Both the position numbers and the translations under genes were made by a program. Positions 1-5,772 of a stretch of DNA of 6,348 nucleotides are shown here, one piece after another. A model generated the notes under the pieces. That model saw nothing but the letters and a program-made list of their open reading frames with translations. It did not search any database and had not been told where the DNA came from. Origin of the DNA: Terriglobales bacterium (lineage in GTDB: Bacteria; Acidobacteriota; Terriglobia; Terriglobales; Acidobacteriaceae); assembly GCA_019241735.1 (NCBI GenBank), contig JAFAWN010000350.1, positions 1 to 6,348 of the forward strand. Direction: 5' to 3'. Each line of letters opens with the position of its first letter. Within the stretch, counting starts at the first letter, position 1.

Positions 1-2
1 TG

Positions 3-137
3 CAGGCCTCAACCGATTCCAAATCATCGGATGCCGGCTCAAAAGGCGCGAAGGTGGGCGGAGGGAATGATGACAACGCAAAACCTAAGCCGGAGGCCGG
101 AACCGGAAGTCAACCGGCCCCGAATCCCCCCAACTAG
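3..137 (+). CDS. C-terminal tail of an upstream protein (partial, function unknown)
   Basis: A reading frame is open from the window edge and ends at TAG 135-137, with TAA directly behind it, so two stops stand in tandem. The 44 visible residues are rich in Ser, Gly, Lys, Asp, Asn and Pro and end in a Pro/Asn-rich stretch (QPAPNPPN). This looks like a disordered C-terminal tail, with no domain or membrane segment. The parent protein starts outside the window and cannot be named. Another frame (frame 1) also stays open here, up to about position 186. I prefer the frame ending at 137 because its composition resembles a natural hydrophilic tail and because it leaves a normal 67-bp gap before msrP. 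The call that this is coding is inference from frame and composition only. Confidence 0.45.
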   Translation, partial: QASTDSKSSDAGSKGAKVGGGNDDNAKPKPEAGTGSQPAPNPPN

Positions 138-191
138 TAACTTTCCACGGCAGGGGGCAAATCTGCATCCTATCTTCCAACGTACTTAATC

Positions 192-197
192 TGAGGC
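192..197 (+). promoter_or_regulatory. Shine-Dalgarno of msrP
   Basis: The sequence TGAGGC contains a GAGG core that ends 8 bases before ATG 205. This is a workable Shine-Dalgarno spacing and supports that start codon. Confidence 0.5.
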
Positions 198-204
198 GTT
201 CCCC

Positions 205-1164
205 ATGCTGTTGAAAAAGTCCGCTGACATCAAATCGTCCGAGATCACGCCCAAAAATCTGTATCTTAACCGCCGCCGGTTTCTAGCCGGAACTGCCATC
301 GCAGGAGCGGCCGCGCTTGCAGGCCTCGAACTGGGTGAAGCGGTCTCACCATCCACTGTGGCCCACGCCAACACCAAGATTGAAGGCCTGCAGAAGAGTC
401 CGTTCTCGACCACGGAGAAAATTACCCCTTACAAAGATGTGACGACCTACAACAACTACTACGAATTTTCGACGGATAAAGATGGGCCATCTCGACTGGC
501 AGGAAATTTCAAGACGCGTCCGTGGAATGTCACCATTGATGGACTGGTGCAGAAGAAGCAGGTGCTCGACGTTGACAGCATCATAAAGATGGCCCCGGCG
601 GAGGAACGCATTTACCGGCATCGCTGCGTGGAAGGCTGGTCGATTGTCGTCCCCTGGGTGGGGTTTTCGCTCAGCGAGTTGATCAAGAGAGCGCAACCAA
701 CCAGTAAGGCCAAATTTGTAGAGTTCACGACGCTGCTTGATATGAAGCAGATGCCGGGGCAACGTCGGGATGTGCTGCAATGGCCCTACGTCGAAGGTCT
801 GCGCATGGATGAGGCCATGCATCCTCTGGCGTTGCTGTGTTTCGGCATGTACGGGGAGGCCCTGCCCAATCAGGATGGCGCCCCCTTACGGCTGGTGGTG
901 CCGTGGAAATACGGATTCAAAAGCGCCAAAGCGATTGTGCGCATCCGCTTTACCGACAGCCAGCCGCGCAACACCTGGAACATATCCGCACCCACCGAGT
1001 ACGGTTTTTACTCCAACGTTAACCCTAATGTAGACCATCCGCGATGGAGCCAGGCGAAAGAGCGGCGCTTGGGCGAATTTTTCAAGCGGCCGACGCTGAT
1101 GTTCAACGGCTACGATCAAGTCGCAAGCCTATACAGCGGCATGGACTTGAAGAAGAACTTCTGA
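205..1164 (+). CDS. msrP: MsrP (YedY): Tat-exported molybdopterin-dependent protein-methionine-sulfoxide reductase, catalytic subunit
   Basis: The 319-residue product matches the MsrP/YedY family in length (E. coli protein about 334) and in motifs. It carries a twin-arginine signal: N-R-R-R-F-L-A at residues 22-28, a hydrophobic Ala/Gly/Leu stretch at about 29-43, and an A-H-A cleavage site at 53-55, so the mature enzyme is periplasmic. The extended N-region with SSEITPKNLYLNRR (11-24) is typical of this family and supports the ATG start, as does GAGG 8 bases upstream. The sulfite-oxidase-like molybdopterin fold is seen in RPWNVTIDGLV (105-115) and in RHRCVEGWS (138-146). Cys141 there is the expected molybdenum ligand. 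PLRLVVPWKYGFKSAK and the NPNVDHPRWSQA tail are also characteristic. The known role is reduction of R- and S-methionine sulfoxide in envelope proteins, with electrons from MsrQ. msrQ lies 143 bp downstream. The sequence looks intact. Confidence 0.95.
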   Translation: MLLKKSADIKSSEITPKNLYLNRRRFLAGTAIAGAAALAGLELGEAVSPSTVAHANTKIEGLQKSPFSTTEKITPYKDVTTYNNYYEFSTDKDGPSRLAGNFKTRPWNVTIDGLVQKKQVLDVDSIIKMAPAEERIYRHRCVEGWSIVVPWVGFSLSELIKRAQPTSKAKFVEFTTLLDMKQMPGQRRDVLQWPYVEGLRMDEAMHPLALLCFGMYGEALPNQDGAPLRLVVPWKYGFKSAKAIVRIRFTDSQPRNTWNISAPTEYGFYSNVNPNVDHPRWSQAKERRLGEFFKRPTLMFNGYDQVASLYSGMDLKKNF

Positions 1165-1307
1165 GTGTGGAAAGCCCATTCGAATCTGAACGCGATAAAT
1201 CTGTTGTCGGCCGCGTAAACACTCGTCCGAAAGCCGGACCACTTCCTGCCGCGTGGGCGAAGCCAAAGCAGGCTCAATCCGGCGCTTAAGATGACACTAC
1301 TTTTCGT

Positions 1308-1967
1308 GTGAAACAGCCAAGCCCCAAGATGGTTCGGTGGTCGAAGCCGCTGGTTTTTCTGGCGTGCCTGGGGCCGCTTGCCGGGCTTGGATGGCGCGCC
1401 TATAGCGGAAGCTTGGGCGCAAATCCCATTGAGCGGATCACCCACACCACTGGCGACTGGACGCTTATCTTTCTGCTGATAACCCTTTCCATCACCCCGG
1501 TGCGGAAACTTGCCCGGCAACCGTGGTTGGTTCGCTACCGCCGCATGCTGGGTTTGTTTGCCTTTTTCTATGTAGTGTTGCACTTTTTGATCTATCTGGT
1601 GCTCGACAAGTCCTTCAGCATGCACGACATTTGGGCCGACGTCCTCAAGCGCCGGTTTATAACCGTCGGTTTCGCAGGCTTTCTCATGCTGATTCCACTG
1701 GCCGTGACTTCCACCGCAGGATGGATCCGCAGACTGGGCGGCAAGCGCTGGCAGGCGCTGCATCGGCTGATTTATGCCAGCGCAATAGCTGGAGTCATAC
1801 ATTACTTGTGGCTGGTAAAAGCAGACAAACGAAAGCCGCTCGTTTATGCGGTTGTGCTGAGTGTGCTTCTGGCATATCGGCTGGTGGTATGGCTGCGCCC
1901 AAAGCCAAGAGCCGCTAAAGTGCAGTTGCCTGCGGCAGCGGAAGTTACCGAAGTGTCAACAAATTAG
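1308..1967 (+). CDS. msrQ: MsrQ (YedZ): heme-binding membrane electron-transfer subunit of the MsrPQ system
   Basis: The 219-residue integral membrane protein belongs to the ferric-reductase-like transmembrane family. Hydrophobic helices are visible at about residues 14-32, 51-63, 80-99, 117-135, 154-170 and 178-195. His92 (VVLHFL), His152 (ALHRL) and His165 (VIHYLWLVK) sit almost exactly where the E. coli protein has its heme-ligating histidines (about 91, 151 and 164). GLGWRAYSGSLGANPIE and the RRMLGLFAF segment are also family hallmarks. Its role is to carry electrons from the quinone pool or a flavin reductase across the inner membrane to MsrP, whose gene precedes it. The start is uncertain. 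GTG 1308 is the longest option and best matches family length, but ATG 1329 (residue 8) is also possible, and neither has a clear Shine-Dalgarno. A stop at 1287-1289 excludes anything longer. The C-terminal tail after about residue 200 is polar and variable. Confidence 0.93.
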   Translation: MKQPSPKMVRWSKPLVFLACLGPLAGLGWRAYSGSLGANPIERITHTTGDWTLIFLLITLSITPVRKLARQPWLVRYRRMLGLFAFFYVVLHFLIYLVLDKSFSMHDIWADVLKRRFITVGFAGFLMLIPLAVTSTAGWIRRLGGKRWQALHRLIYASAIAGVIHYLWLVKADKRKPLVYAVVLSVLLAYRLVVWLRPKPRAAKVQLPAAAEVTEVSTN

Positions 1968-2190
1968 CACGGAATATTGCCGCCCGATCCTGGAATCCAG
2001 CATCCTAATGTGCATCCGAAAGTGAGCGGCTAACGCGCAGCCTTGACGCGTGTATACCTTCGAGGTGCGGCCCCAAAAAAGAAGTTATCCACGGGAACTT
2101 CCTGCGAGTTGGCGTGTTAGAACCGGAATACCCGGGTGCGCGCGTGGAGACGGTTTGAAAACTATCGTAAGCCATCGGACACTTTAATCC
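1968..2190. other. Gene-free stretch between msrQ and the repeat lipoprotein
   Basis: About 220 bases carry no credible coding frame. They hold a 6-bp inverted repeat (2081-2101) and a 5-bp pair GCCGC 1979-1983 / GCGGC 2026-2030 with no T-tract, so no convincing terminator for msrQ is visible. TTGACG at 2043-2048 resembles a -35 box, but no matching -10 lies at normal spacing. A promoter for the downstream lipoprotein probably lies in this stretch, though I cannot place it. Confidence 0.5.
2081..2101. repeat. Inverted repeat GAAGTT-N9-AACTTC in the leader of the lipoprotein gene
   Basis: A perfect 6-bp inverted repeat, GAAGTT at 2081-2086 and AACTTC at 2096-2101, is separated by 9 bases. Centre-to-centre spacing is about 15 bases. 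It could be an operator half-site pair or a short hairpin about 110 bases upstream of the lipoprotein start. Six-base arms can arise by chance, and no second copy occurs in this window, so the functional call is tentative. Confidence 0.25.
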
Positions 2191-2193
2191 GTG

Positions 2194-2199
2194 AAGGAG
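2194..2199 (+). promoter_or_regulatory. Shine-Dalgarno deciding the start of the repeat lipoprotein
   Basis: AAGGAG is a strong ribosome-binding core. It lies 9 bases before GTG 2209 and 12 bases before ATG 2212. It overlaps the codons just after GTG 2191, so that farther-upstream start cannot use it. This places translation initiation at 2209 or 2212, directly ahead of a clean lipoprotein signal peptide. Confidence 0.7.
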
Positions 2200-2211
2200 T
2201 CAAAGCTCGTG

Positions 2212-3714
2212 ATGCGTAAATTGTTGCTTATCGTTGGTCTCGCCCCCGTGGCCTTGCTGGCAGGTTGTGGCAGCAGCAACTCCTCCGGCATGGGCAGCGG
2301 CAATTTTTCCAACTCTAATTTCAACGGTTCTTACGTGTACCAGATTTGGGGGAGCGACCCGCAGAGCGGCAACTCCTACCGCGAGGCCGGAGTGGTAACG
2401 GCTGATGGGAATGGACACATTACCGGCGGAGTGGATGATGTTGAGGGGGTGGGGATCTCCTCCTCGTTTGGCAACGCGATATCTGGCGGCACATACTCCA
2501 TCAACCATGACGGCACCGGCACTGCCACCATAAACGGCGCCGGATTTTCCACCATCAACTTGCAAATCACCCTAGTGAGCTCCTCCAAGGTCTACCTGGA
2601 ACCCGTGCAAGGTGGCAGCGGATCCAGCATATTTCCCCTCAACGGCGCGGGCATCGCGGAACAACAGAATCAAAGCGTCATTGGGACCACGCCCAGCGGA
2701 ACCTACACTTTCAAGCTGCACGACGTGCAATCCCTGCTGGGGCAGGCCGACAATGTAGGCGTGTTTACGTCGACTACCTCCGGCGCCGTCACCGGTACCG
2801 AGGATGTGAATCGCAACGGAACGGTTTCGCAGCTTCTGACTTTTACGGGAACATTCAGCGCGCCCACCGGCAATGGCCGCGGAACAGTGACTTTTACCGA
2901 CACCACCCCGGTGACCAATACTTATGAGTACTACATTGTGGACGGAAACAACATTCGTTTCCTGGCTGCGGATTCATCGACTGTAGGCCTGGGACGAGCA
3001 GAGATGCAGGTTGGCGCGCCATTTACCGACCCGCTTTCCGGCAACAGTTATGCCTTTGGGGCCCGGGGAGATGATCCCGCCAATGGCGCCGGCGCGGTGA
3101 ACACAGTGGGGACTCTGAGCTTTTCTGCGGGCACCGTGGCGGGGGGCGCCTTCGACCAGGTGAAAGACGACGTCAGCCTGGTCGACGTACCCCTTACCGG
3201 AGGCACTTACACGGTAAGCGCTAACGGCCGTGTGCTCGTGACCCTCAATCCACAGGGGGGCGCTCCGATTTCGGAGATCTTCTGGATGGTGAGTCCATCA
3301 CGCGCCTTCTTTTTGGTTAACGATCCCACGATGGTCGAAGATGGCACCGCCGATCAGCAAACTAGCGCATCGTTTTCAAATTCATCGCTCAACGGGCAGT
3401 TCGCGTTCGTGATGGATGGCTACGACGACGTGCAGAATGTGCTGGTGGATCGCGTTGGATGGATCCAGTGGAATGGATCGGGCGGGCTCAAATTGAGCGA
3501 AGCGGTAAACGACTCTGGCAACGTCAGCGGCTCGGGCACGATCACTGGGACATATTCGGTTACCAGCAACGGGCGGGTTGCTGCATCGGTCAGCGGTCTT
3601 GGATCGAGCAACAGCGATGTGATCGTTTACCTCGTTTCCGGCAGCCAGGGCTACATGCTGGAAAATGACAACGGCGTGGAAGTCCTGGGCGTGACGCAGG
3701 CGCAGGCGCCGTAG
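2212..3714 (+). CDS. Large repeat-containing lipoprotein, acidobacterial type, function unknown
   Basis: The 500-residue product begins MRKLLLIVGLAPVALLAGC. This is a textbook lipoprotein signal with lipobox L-A-G-C and lipidated Cys19, so the protein should be anchored in the envelope. A Ser/Gly/Asn linker (about 20-32) follows. Four divergent repeats of about 105-120 residues then lie at about 32-153, 157-266, 271-384 and 388-500. Each tends to open with a (L/F)(N/S)G-x-Y/F-x-F strand, continue with GxxxTADGNG- or DDV-like turns and a GTYSV-x-x-x-GR-x-x-x-x strand, and close with (Y/F)xxx-(S/D)xxxx-FL-x-x-D-x-x-x-V. The alternating hydrophobic/Thr/Ser pattern suggests all-beta folding, for example small barrels or sandwiches. 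There are no catalytic motifs and only one Cys. GTG 2191 would add seven residues but conflicts with the Shine-Dalgarno at 2194-2199; GTG 2209 is also possible. I know similar proteins only as uncharacterised acidobacterial proteins. An adhesive or surface role is inference. A terminator follows 50 bases after the stop. Confidence 0.85.
   Translation: MRKLLLIVGLAPVALLAGCGSSNSSGMGSGNFSNSNFNGSYVYQIWGSDPQSGNSYREAGVVTADGNGHITGGVDDVEGVGISSSFGNAISGGTYSINHDGTGTATINGAGFSTINLQITLVSSSKVYLEPVQGGSGSSIFPLNGAGIAEQQNQSVIGTTPSGTYTFKLHDVQSLLGQADNVGVFTSTTSGAVTGTEDVNRNGTVSQLLTFTGTFSAPTGNGRGTVTFTDTTPVTNTYEYYIVDGNNIRFLAADSSTVGLGRAEMQVGAPFTDPLSGNSYAFGARGDDPANGAGAVNTVGTLSFSAGTVAGGAFDQVKDDVSLVDVPLTGGTYTVSANGRVLVTLNPQGGAPISEIFWMVSPSRAFFLVNDPTMVEDGTADQQTSASFSNSSLNGQFAFVMDGYDDVQNVLVDRVGWIQWNGSGGLKLSEAVNDSGNVSGSGTITGTYSVTSNGRVAASVSGLGSSNSDVIVYLVSGSQGYMLENDNGVEVLGVTQAQAP
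2305..3711 (+). repeat. Four protein-level tandem repeats inside the lipoprotein
   Basis: The approximate units are 2305-2670, 2680-3009, 3022-3360 and 3373-3711. Units 1 and 4 start with nearly the same residues (FSNSNFNGSY and FSNSSLNGQF). Unit 3 starts FTDPLSGNSYAF and unit 2 starts TTPSGTYTF. All four end in a related strand, such as NNIRFLAADSSTVGLG, SRAFFLVNDPTMVEDG and SQGYMLENDNGVEVLG; unit 1 ends SSKVYLEPVQGG. The similarity is visible in protein but not as long identical DNA, which suggests old duplications that have since diverged. Boundaries were judged by eye. Confidence 0.7.
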
Positions 3715-3716
3715 AC

Positions 3717-3760
3717 GAGAGGTTGGTTCGCCGAGGTTTGGTTGACCGAGGTTTGGTTGA
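3717..3760. repeat. 15-bp tandem repeat just after the lipoprotein stop codon
   Basis: CCGAGGTTTGGTTGA occurs twice back to back and without a mismatch at 3731-3745 and 3746-3760. A third, degenerate copy (GAGAGGTTGGTTCG, with small differences) precedes them at 3717-3730. The array lies between the stop codon (3712-3714) and the terminator hairpin beginning at 3765. It is not part of a credible coding frame. It looks like a young minisatellite; a role in mRNA 3' stability is possible but unsupported. Confidence 0.85.
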
Positions 3761-3764
3761 TCCA

Positions 3765-3811
3765 GGGAGGGTGGAACGCTGCGGCGCGCCACTCTCCCTT
3801 AATTTTTTGTT
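3765..3811 (+). terminator. Intrinsic (Rho-independent) terminator of the repeat lipoprotein gene
   Basis: GGGAGGGTGG at 3765-3774 pairs with CCACTCTCCC at 3789-3798, giving a 10-bp stem with a single G-U wobble. Inside the 14-base loop, CGC 3777-3779 can pair with GCG 3786-3788 after a two-base AA bulge, lengthening the hairpin. The stem is followed at once by a T-rich run, TTAATTTTTTGTT (3799-3811). It sits 50 bases past the lipoprotein stop. It also implies that the downstream helix-hairpin-helix gene has its own promoter or depends on read-through. Confidence 0.85.
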
Positions 3812-3889
3812 ATGGCACGGAATTTGGGTTCCCGAGGGCACATCCCATCGGCGGCCAACGCGATTGGGGCTGCAGGCATCCTAGCCGCC

Positions 3890-4246
3890 ATGCGAAACCG
3901 GTTAATTATCGTGACCGCGATGTTGTCCGTTCTTACCTCATGCACTCAGCAGCAGCAGAGCCCGGACCAGATTCGCGAAAGAGCCGCGACGGCAACCGCG
4001 GAATTAAAAACCGGCGCCAAGGCTGTAGCGGAAGGGGTAAGAGAAGGCTGGAACCGCGATCGTCCGATAGATTTGAATAAAGCTTCGCGAGAACAACTGG
4101 CAACCTTGCCGGGAATCTCTCCCGAACGCGCGGACCGCATCATCGCGGCCCGTCCCTACGACAGCACGCAGCAACTAGTGAGCCGCCACCTGCTGATGCC
4201 CAAGCAGTACGACGCCATCAAGAGTCTGATCACCGTCAGGAATTAA
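3890..4246 (+). CDS. Small lipoprotein with a ComEA-like helix-hairpin-helix domain
   Basis: The 118-residue product has a lipoprotein signal, MRNRLIIVTAMLSVLTSC, with lipobox L-T-S-C and lipidated Cys18. A Gln-rich then charged, probably helical linker (about 19-55) follows. A helix-hairpin-helix region of the ComEA/HHH_3 type spans about 59-116: IDLNKASREQLATLPGIS (60-77), then ERADRIIAARPY (79-90), and a second half ending LLMPKQYDAIKSLI. The first hairpin keeps the LPGI turn; the second has MPKQ in place of a GIG turn. I remember this arrangement from small acidobacterial proteins. Such domains usually bind the DNA backbone non-specifically, so a membrane-tethered DNA-binding role (uptake or envelope) is inference. 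ATG 3812 would add 26 residues, but it lies directly behind the terminator T-tract and would bury the signal peptide inside the protein. No strong Shine-Dalgarno precedes 3890; GCAGG at 3872-3876 is weak and distant. Confidence 0.8.
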   Translation: MRNRLIIVTAMLSVLTSCTQQQQSPDQIRERAATATAELKTGAKAVAEGVREGWNRDRPIDLNKASREQLATLPGISPERADRIIAARPYDSTQQLVSRHLLMPKQYDAIKSLITVRN

Positions 4247-4323
4247 CTGGCAAGAATCGCGGCGAGCGACGCATTGATGTATCTTTGAAATCTCATTCGG
4301 ATCTTCCCAGCGCAGCTAACTCC

Positions 4324-5700
4324 ATGAAGATTTGCGTTCTCGGCCTAGACTGTGCCGCACCGGAAGTCATTCTTCGCGACGAGCGGCTGGTAAACATTCG
4401 AAGCCTGATGCAGCGCGGGGTTTACGGCAGGCTCGAGAGCGTCATCCCACCGATTACAGTCCCTGCGTGGATGTGCATGGCAACCAGTCAGGACCCCGGA
4501 TCGTTGGGCGTTTATGGCTTCCGGAATCGCAGCGATCATTCCTATGACAAGCTCGCCTTCGCCACCTCGGCATCCATCAAAGCATTTGCCATTTGGGACC
4601 AGGTGGCGGCGGCGGGAAAGAAATCGATCATCGTGGGCGTGCCTCCAAATTACCCGCCCCGACGGGTCAATGGAATCAGCGTCGGATGTTTCCTCACTCC
4701 GGACACCGTGAAAAATGATTTCACCTATCCCGCCAGCGTTAAGGCGAAAATCACCGAACTCGTGGGCGAATATCCGGCGGACGTTAAGAATTTCCGGACG
4801 GAAAATAAAGTCTGGCTGAGAGACCAGATTTTTGAGATGAGCCGCAAACAGTGGGAGGTTGTGCGCTGGTTGCTGCGGGGACAGGAGTGGGATTATTTTC
4901 AGTTTGTGGATATTGGGCTTGACCGCGTACACCACGGCTTCTGGAATTATTTTGATGCCCAGCACTTACAGTTTGAAGAAGGCAACCCTTATCAGAATGT
5001 AATTCCCGAATACTACCAATGGCTCGACCAGCAAATTGGGACGGTTCTGGCGATGCTCGATAAAGACACTATAGTTTTGCTGGTTTCCGACCATGGCGCG
5101 CAGCGGCTGGACGGGGGTTTCGCCATCAACGAGTGGCTGATCCAGCAGGGGCTTCTCATCCTGAACGAATATCCAAAGACAATCACGCCATTTGAGAAGC
5201 TGAACGTGAATTGGGAAAAGACGCGGGTGTGGAGCGAAGGCGGATATTATGCTCGCGTGTTTTTTAACGTGAAAGGGCGGGAGCCGCAAGGCATCGTTGC
5301 GCCGGAAGACTACGAAGCTTTCCAAAACGAAATGAAAGGTAAACTCGAGAATCTGTTCGATGATAAGGGCGCACTTTTAAACTCGCTGGTATTCAAGCCC
5401 AAAGAACTCTATCGCCAGGTAAGAAATATCGCGCCGGATTTAATTGTCCATTTCGGCGGCCTTTACTGGCGGTCTATTGGGACGGTGGGCCATTCCCGCA
5501 TTCATATTCAGGAGAATGACACCGGCCCAGACGCCTGCAATCATGCGCAATTTGGCATGTTTGTGCTGAGCGCGCCAGGCTGTGAAATGCGCGGAGAATT
5601 TCAGGGTGCGCGGTTGCTCGACATGGCTCCGACATTACTGCGACTGGCGGGATATGCCATCCCTCCAACCATGCAAGGCCGCGCATTGTTTTCTATGTAA
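4324..5700 (+). CDS. Alkaline-phosphatase-superfamily phosphodiesterase / nucleotide pyrophosphatase-like protein
   Basis: The 458-residue product has the type I phosphodiesterase/nucleotide pyrophosphatase fold. Predicted active-site residues, by family motif, are: Asp9 in VLGLDCAAPE (metal), Thr45 in PPITVPAW (nucleophile), Asp200 and His204 in GLDRVHHGFW (metal), Asp256-His257 in VSDHGAQ (metal) and His407 in CNHAQFGMF (metal). The set is complete, so the enzyme should be active with two metal ions, hydrolysing a phosphomonoester or phosphodiester; the substrate cannot be told. No signal peptide or transmembrane helix is visible, so it is probably cytoplasmic. The segment DPGSLGVYGFRNR (57-69) is typical of one bacterial subfamily, in which I believe LGLDCA (Cys for the usual Gly) is also common. 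ATG 4324 is chosen because the first beta-strand MKICVLGLD begins there, as in relatives. TTG 4285 would add 13 polar residues. Neither has a clear Shine-Dalgarno. The gap to the preceding gene is 77 bp, so co-transcription is possible. Confidence 0.88.
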   Translation: MKICVLGLDCAAPEVILRDERLVNIRSLMQRGVYGRLESVIPPITVPAWMCMATSQDPGSLGVYGFRNRSDHSYDKLAFATSASIKAFAIWDQVAAAGKKSIIVGVPPNYPPRRVNGISVGCFLTPDTVKNDFTYPASVKAKITELVGEYPADVKNFRTENKVWLRDQIFEMSRKQWEVVRWLLRGQEWDYFQFVDIGLDRVHHGFWNYFDAQHLQFEEGNPYQNVIPEYYQWLDQQIGTVLAMLDKDTIVLLVSDHGAQRLDGGFAINEWLIQQGLLILNEYPKTITPFEKLNVNWEKTRVWSEGGYYARVFFNVKGREPQGIVAPEDYEAFQNEMKGKLENLFDDKGALLNSLVFKPKELYRQVRNIAPDLIVHFGGLYWRSIGTVGHSRIHIQENDTGPDACNHAQFGMFVLSAPGCEMRGEFQGARLLDMAPTLLRLAGYAIPPTMQGRALFSM

Positions 5701-5754
5701 CGAGGTGGCGCCCTGGCGGTATGAAGATCACCAGAGCTGCGCATGACGGCCTCG
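5701..5754 (+). other. Possible RNA hairpin structure after the phosphodiesterase gene
   Basis: CGAGG 5701-5705 can pair with CCTCG 5750-5754. Within this, CTGGCGGT 5713-5720 can pair with ATCACCAG 5727-5734, with one mismatch, one G-U pair and a six-base loop. T-rich sequence follows at about 5757-5775. It might be a weak terminator or a leader structure for the next gene. The outer stem is only 5 bp across 44 bases, so this may be chance. Confidence 0.2.
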
Positions 5755-5772
5755 CATTTGATTTGAAAATTT

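Noticed and set aside
1..327. TGCAGGCCTC at 1-10 and again at 318-327 as direct repeats or attachment sites
   Set aside because: They are only 10 bases long, lie in coding sequence (the second in the MsrP signal peptide), and have no integrase or other mobile signature nearby.
1044..1289. An 81-codon + strand frame spanning the end of msrP and the gap
   Set aside because: Its first half is an out-of-frame copy of msrP, and the remainder (1165-1289) has no motif, no Shine-Dalgarno and no homology that I recognise.
1116..1802. A 228-codon open frame on the - strand across msrQ
   Set aside because: It is the antisense shadow of msrQ. Its translation has no recognisable domain, while the + strand frame has all the MsrQ heme histidines.
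2085..2093. DnaA-box-like TTATCCACG, suggesting a replication origin
   Set aside because: It is a single imperfect copy with no AT-rich unwinding region, no clustered boxes and no origin-associated genes nearby.
2155..2188. TTGAAA 2155-2160 and TTTAAT 2183-2188 as a sigma70 promoter
   Set aside because: The spacing is 22 bases, too long, and transcription would begin at or inside the Shine-Dalgarno at 2194-2199.
4345..4965. A 206-codon open frame on the - strand across the phosphodiesterase gene
   Set aside because: It lies wholly inside a gene with complete catalytic motifs, and its own translation resembles no family I know.
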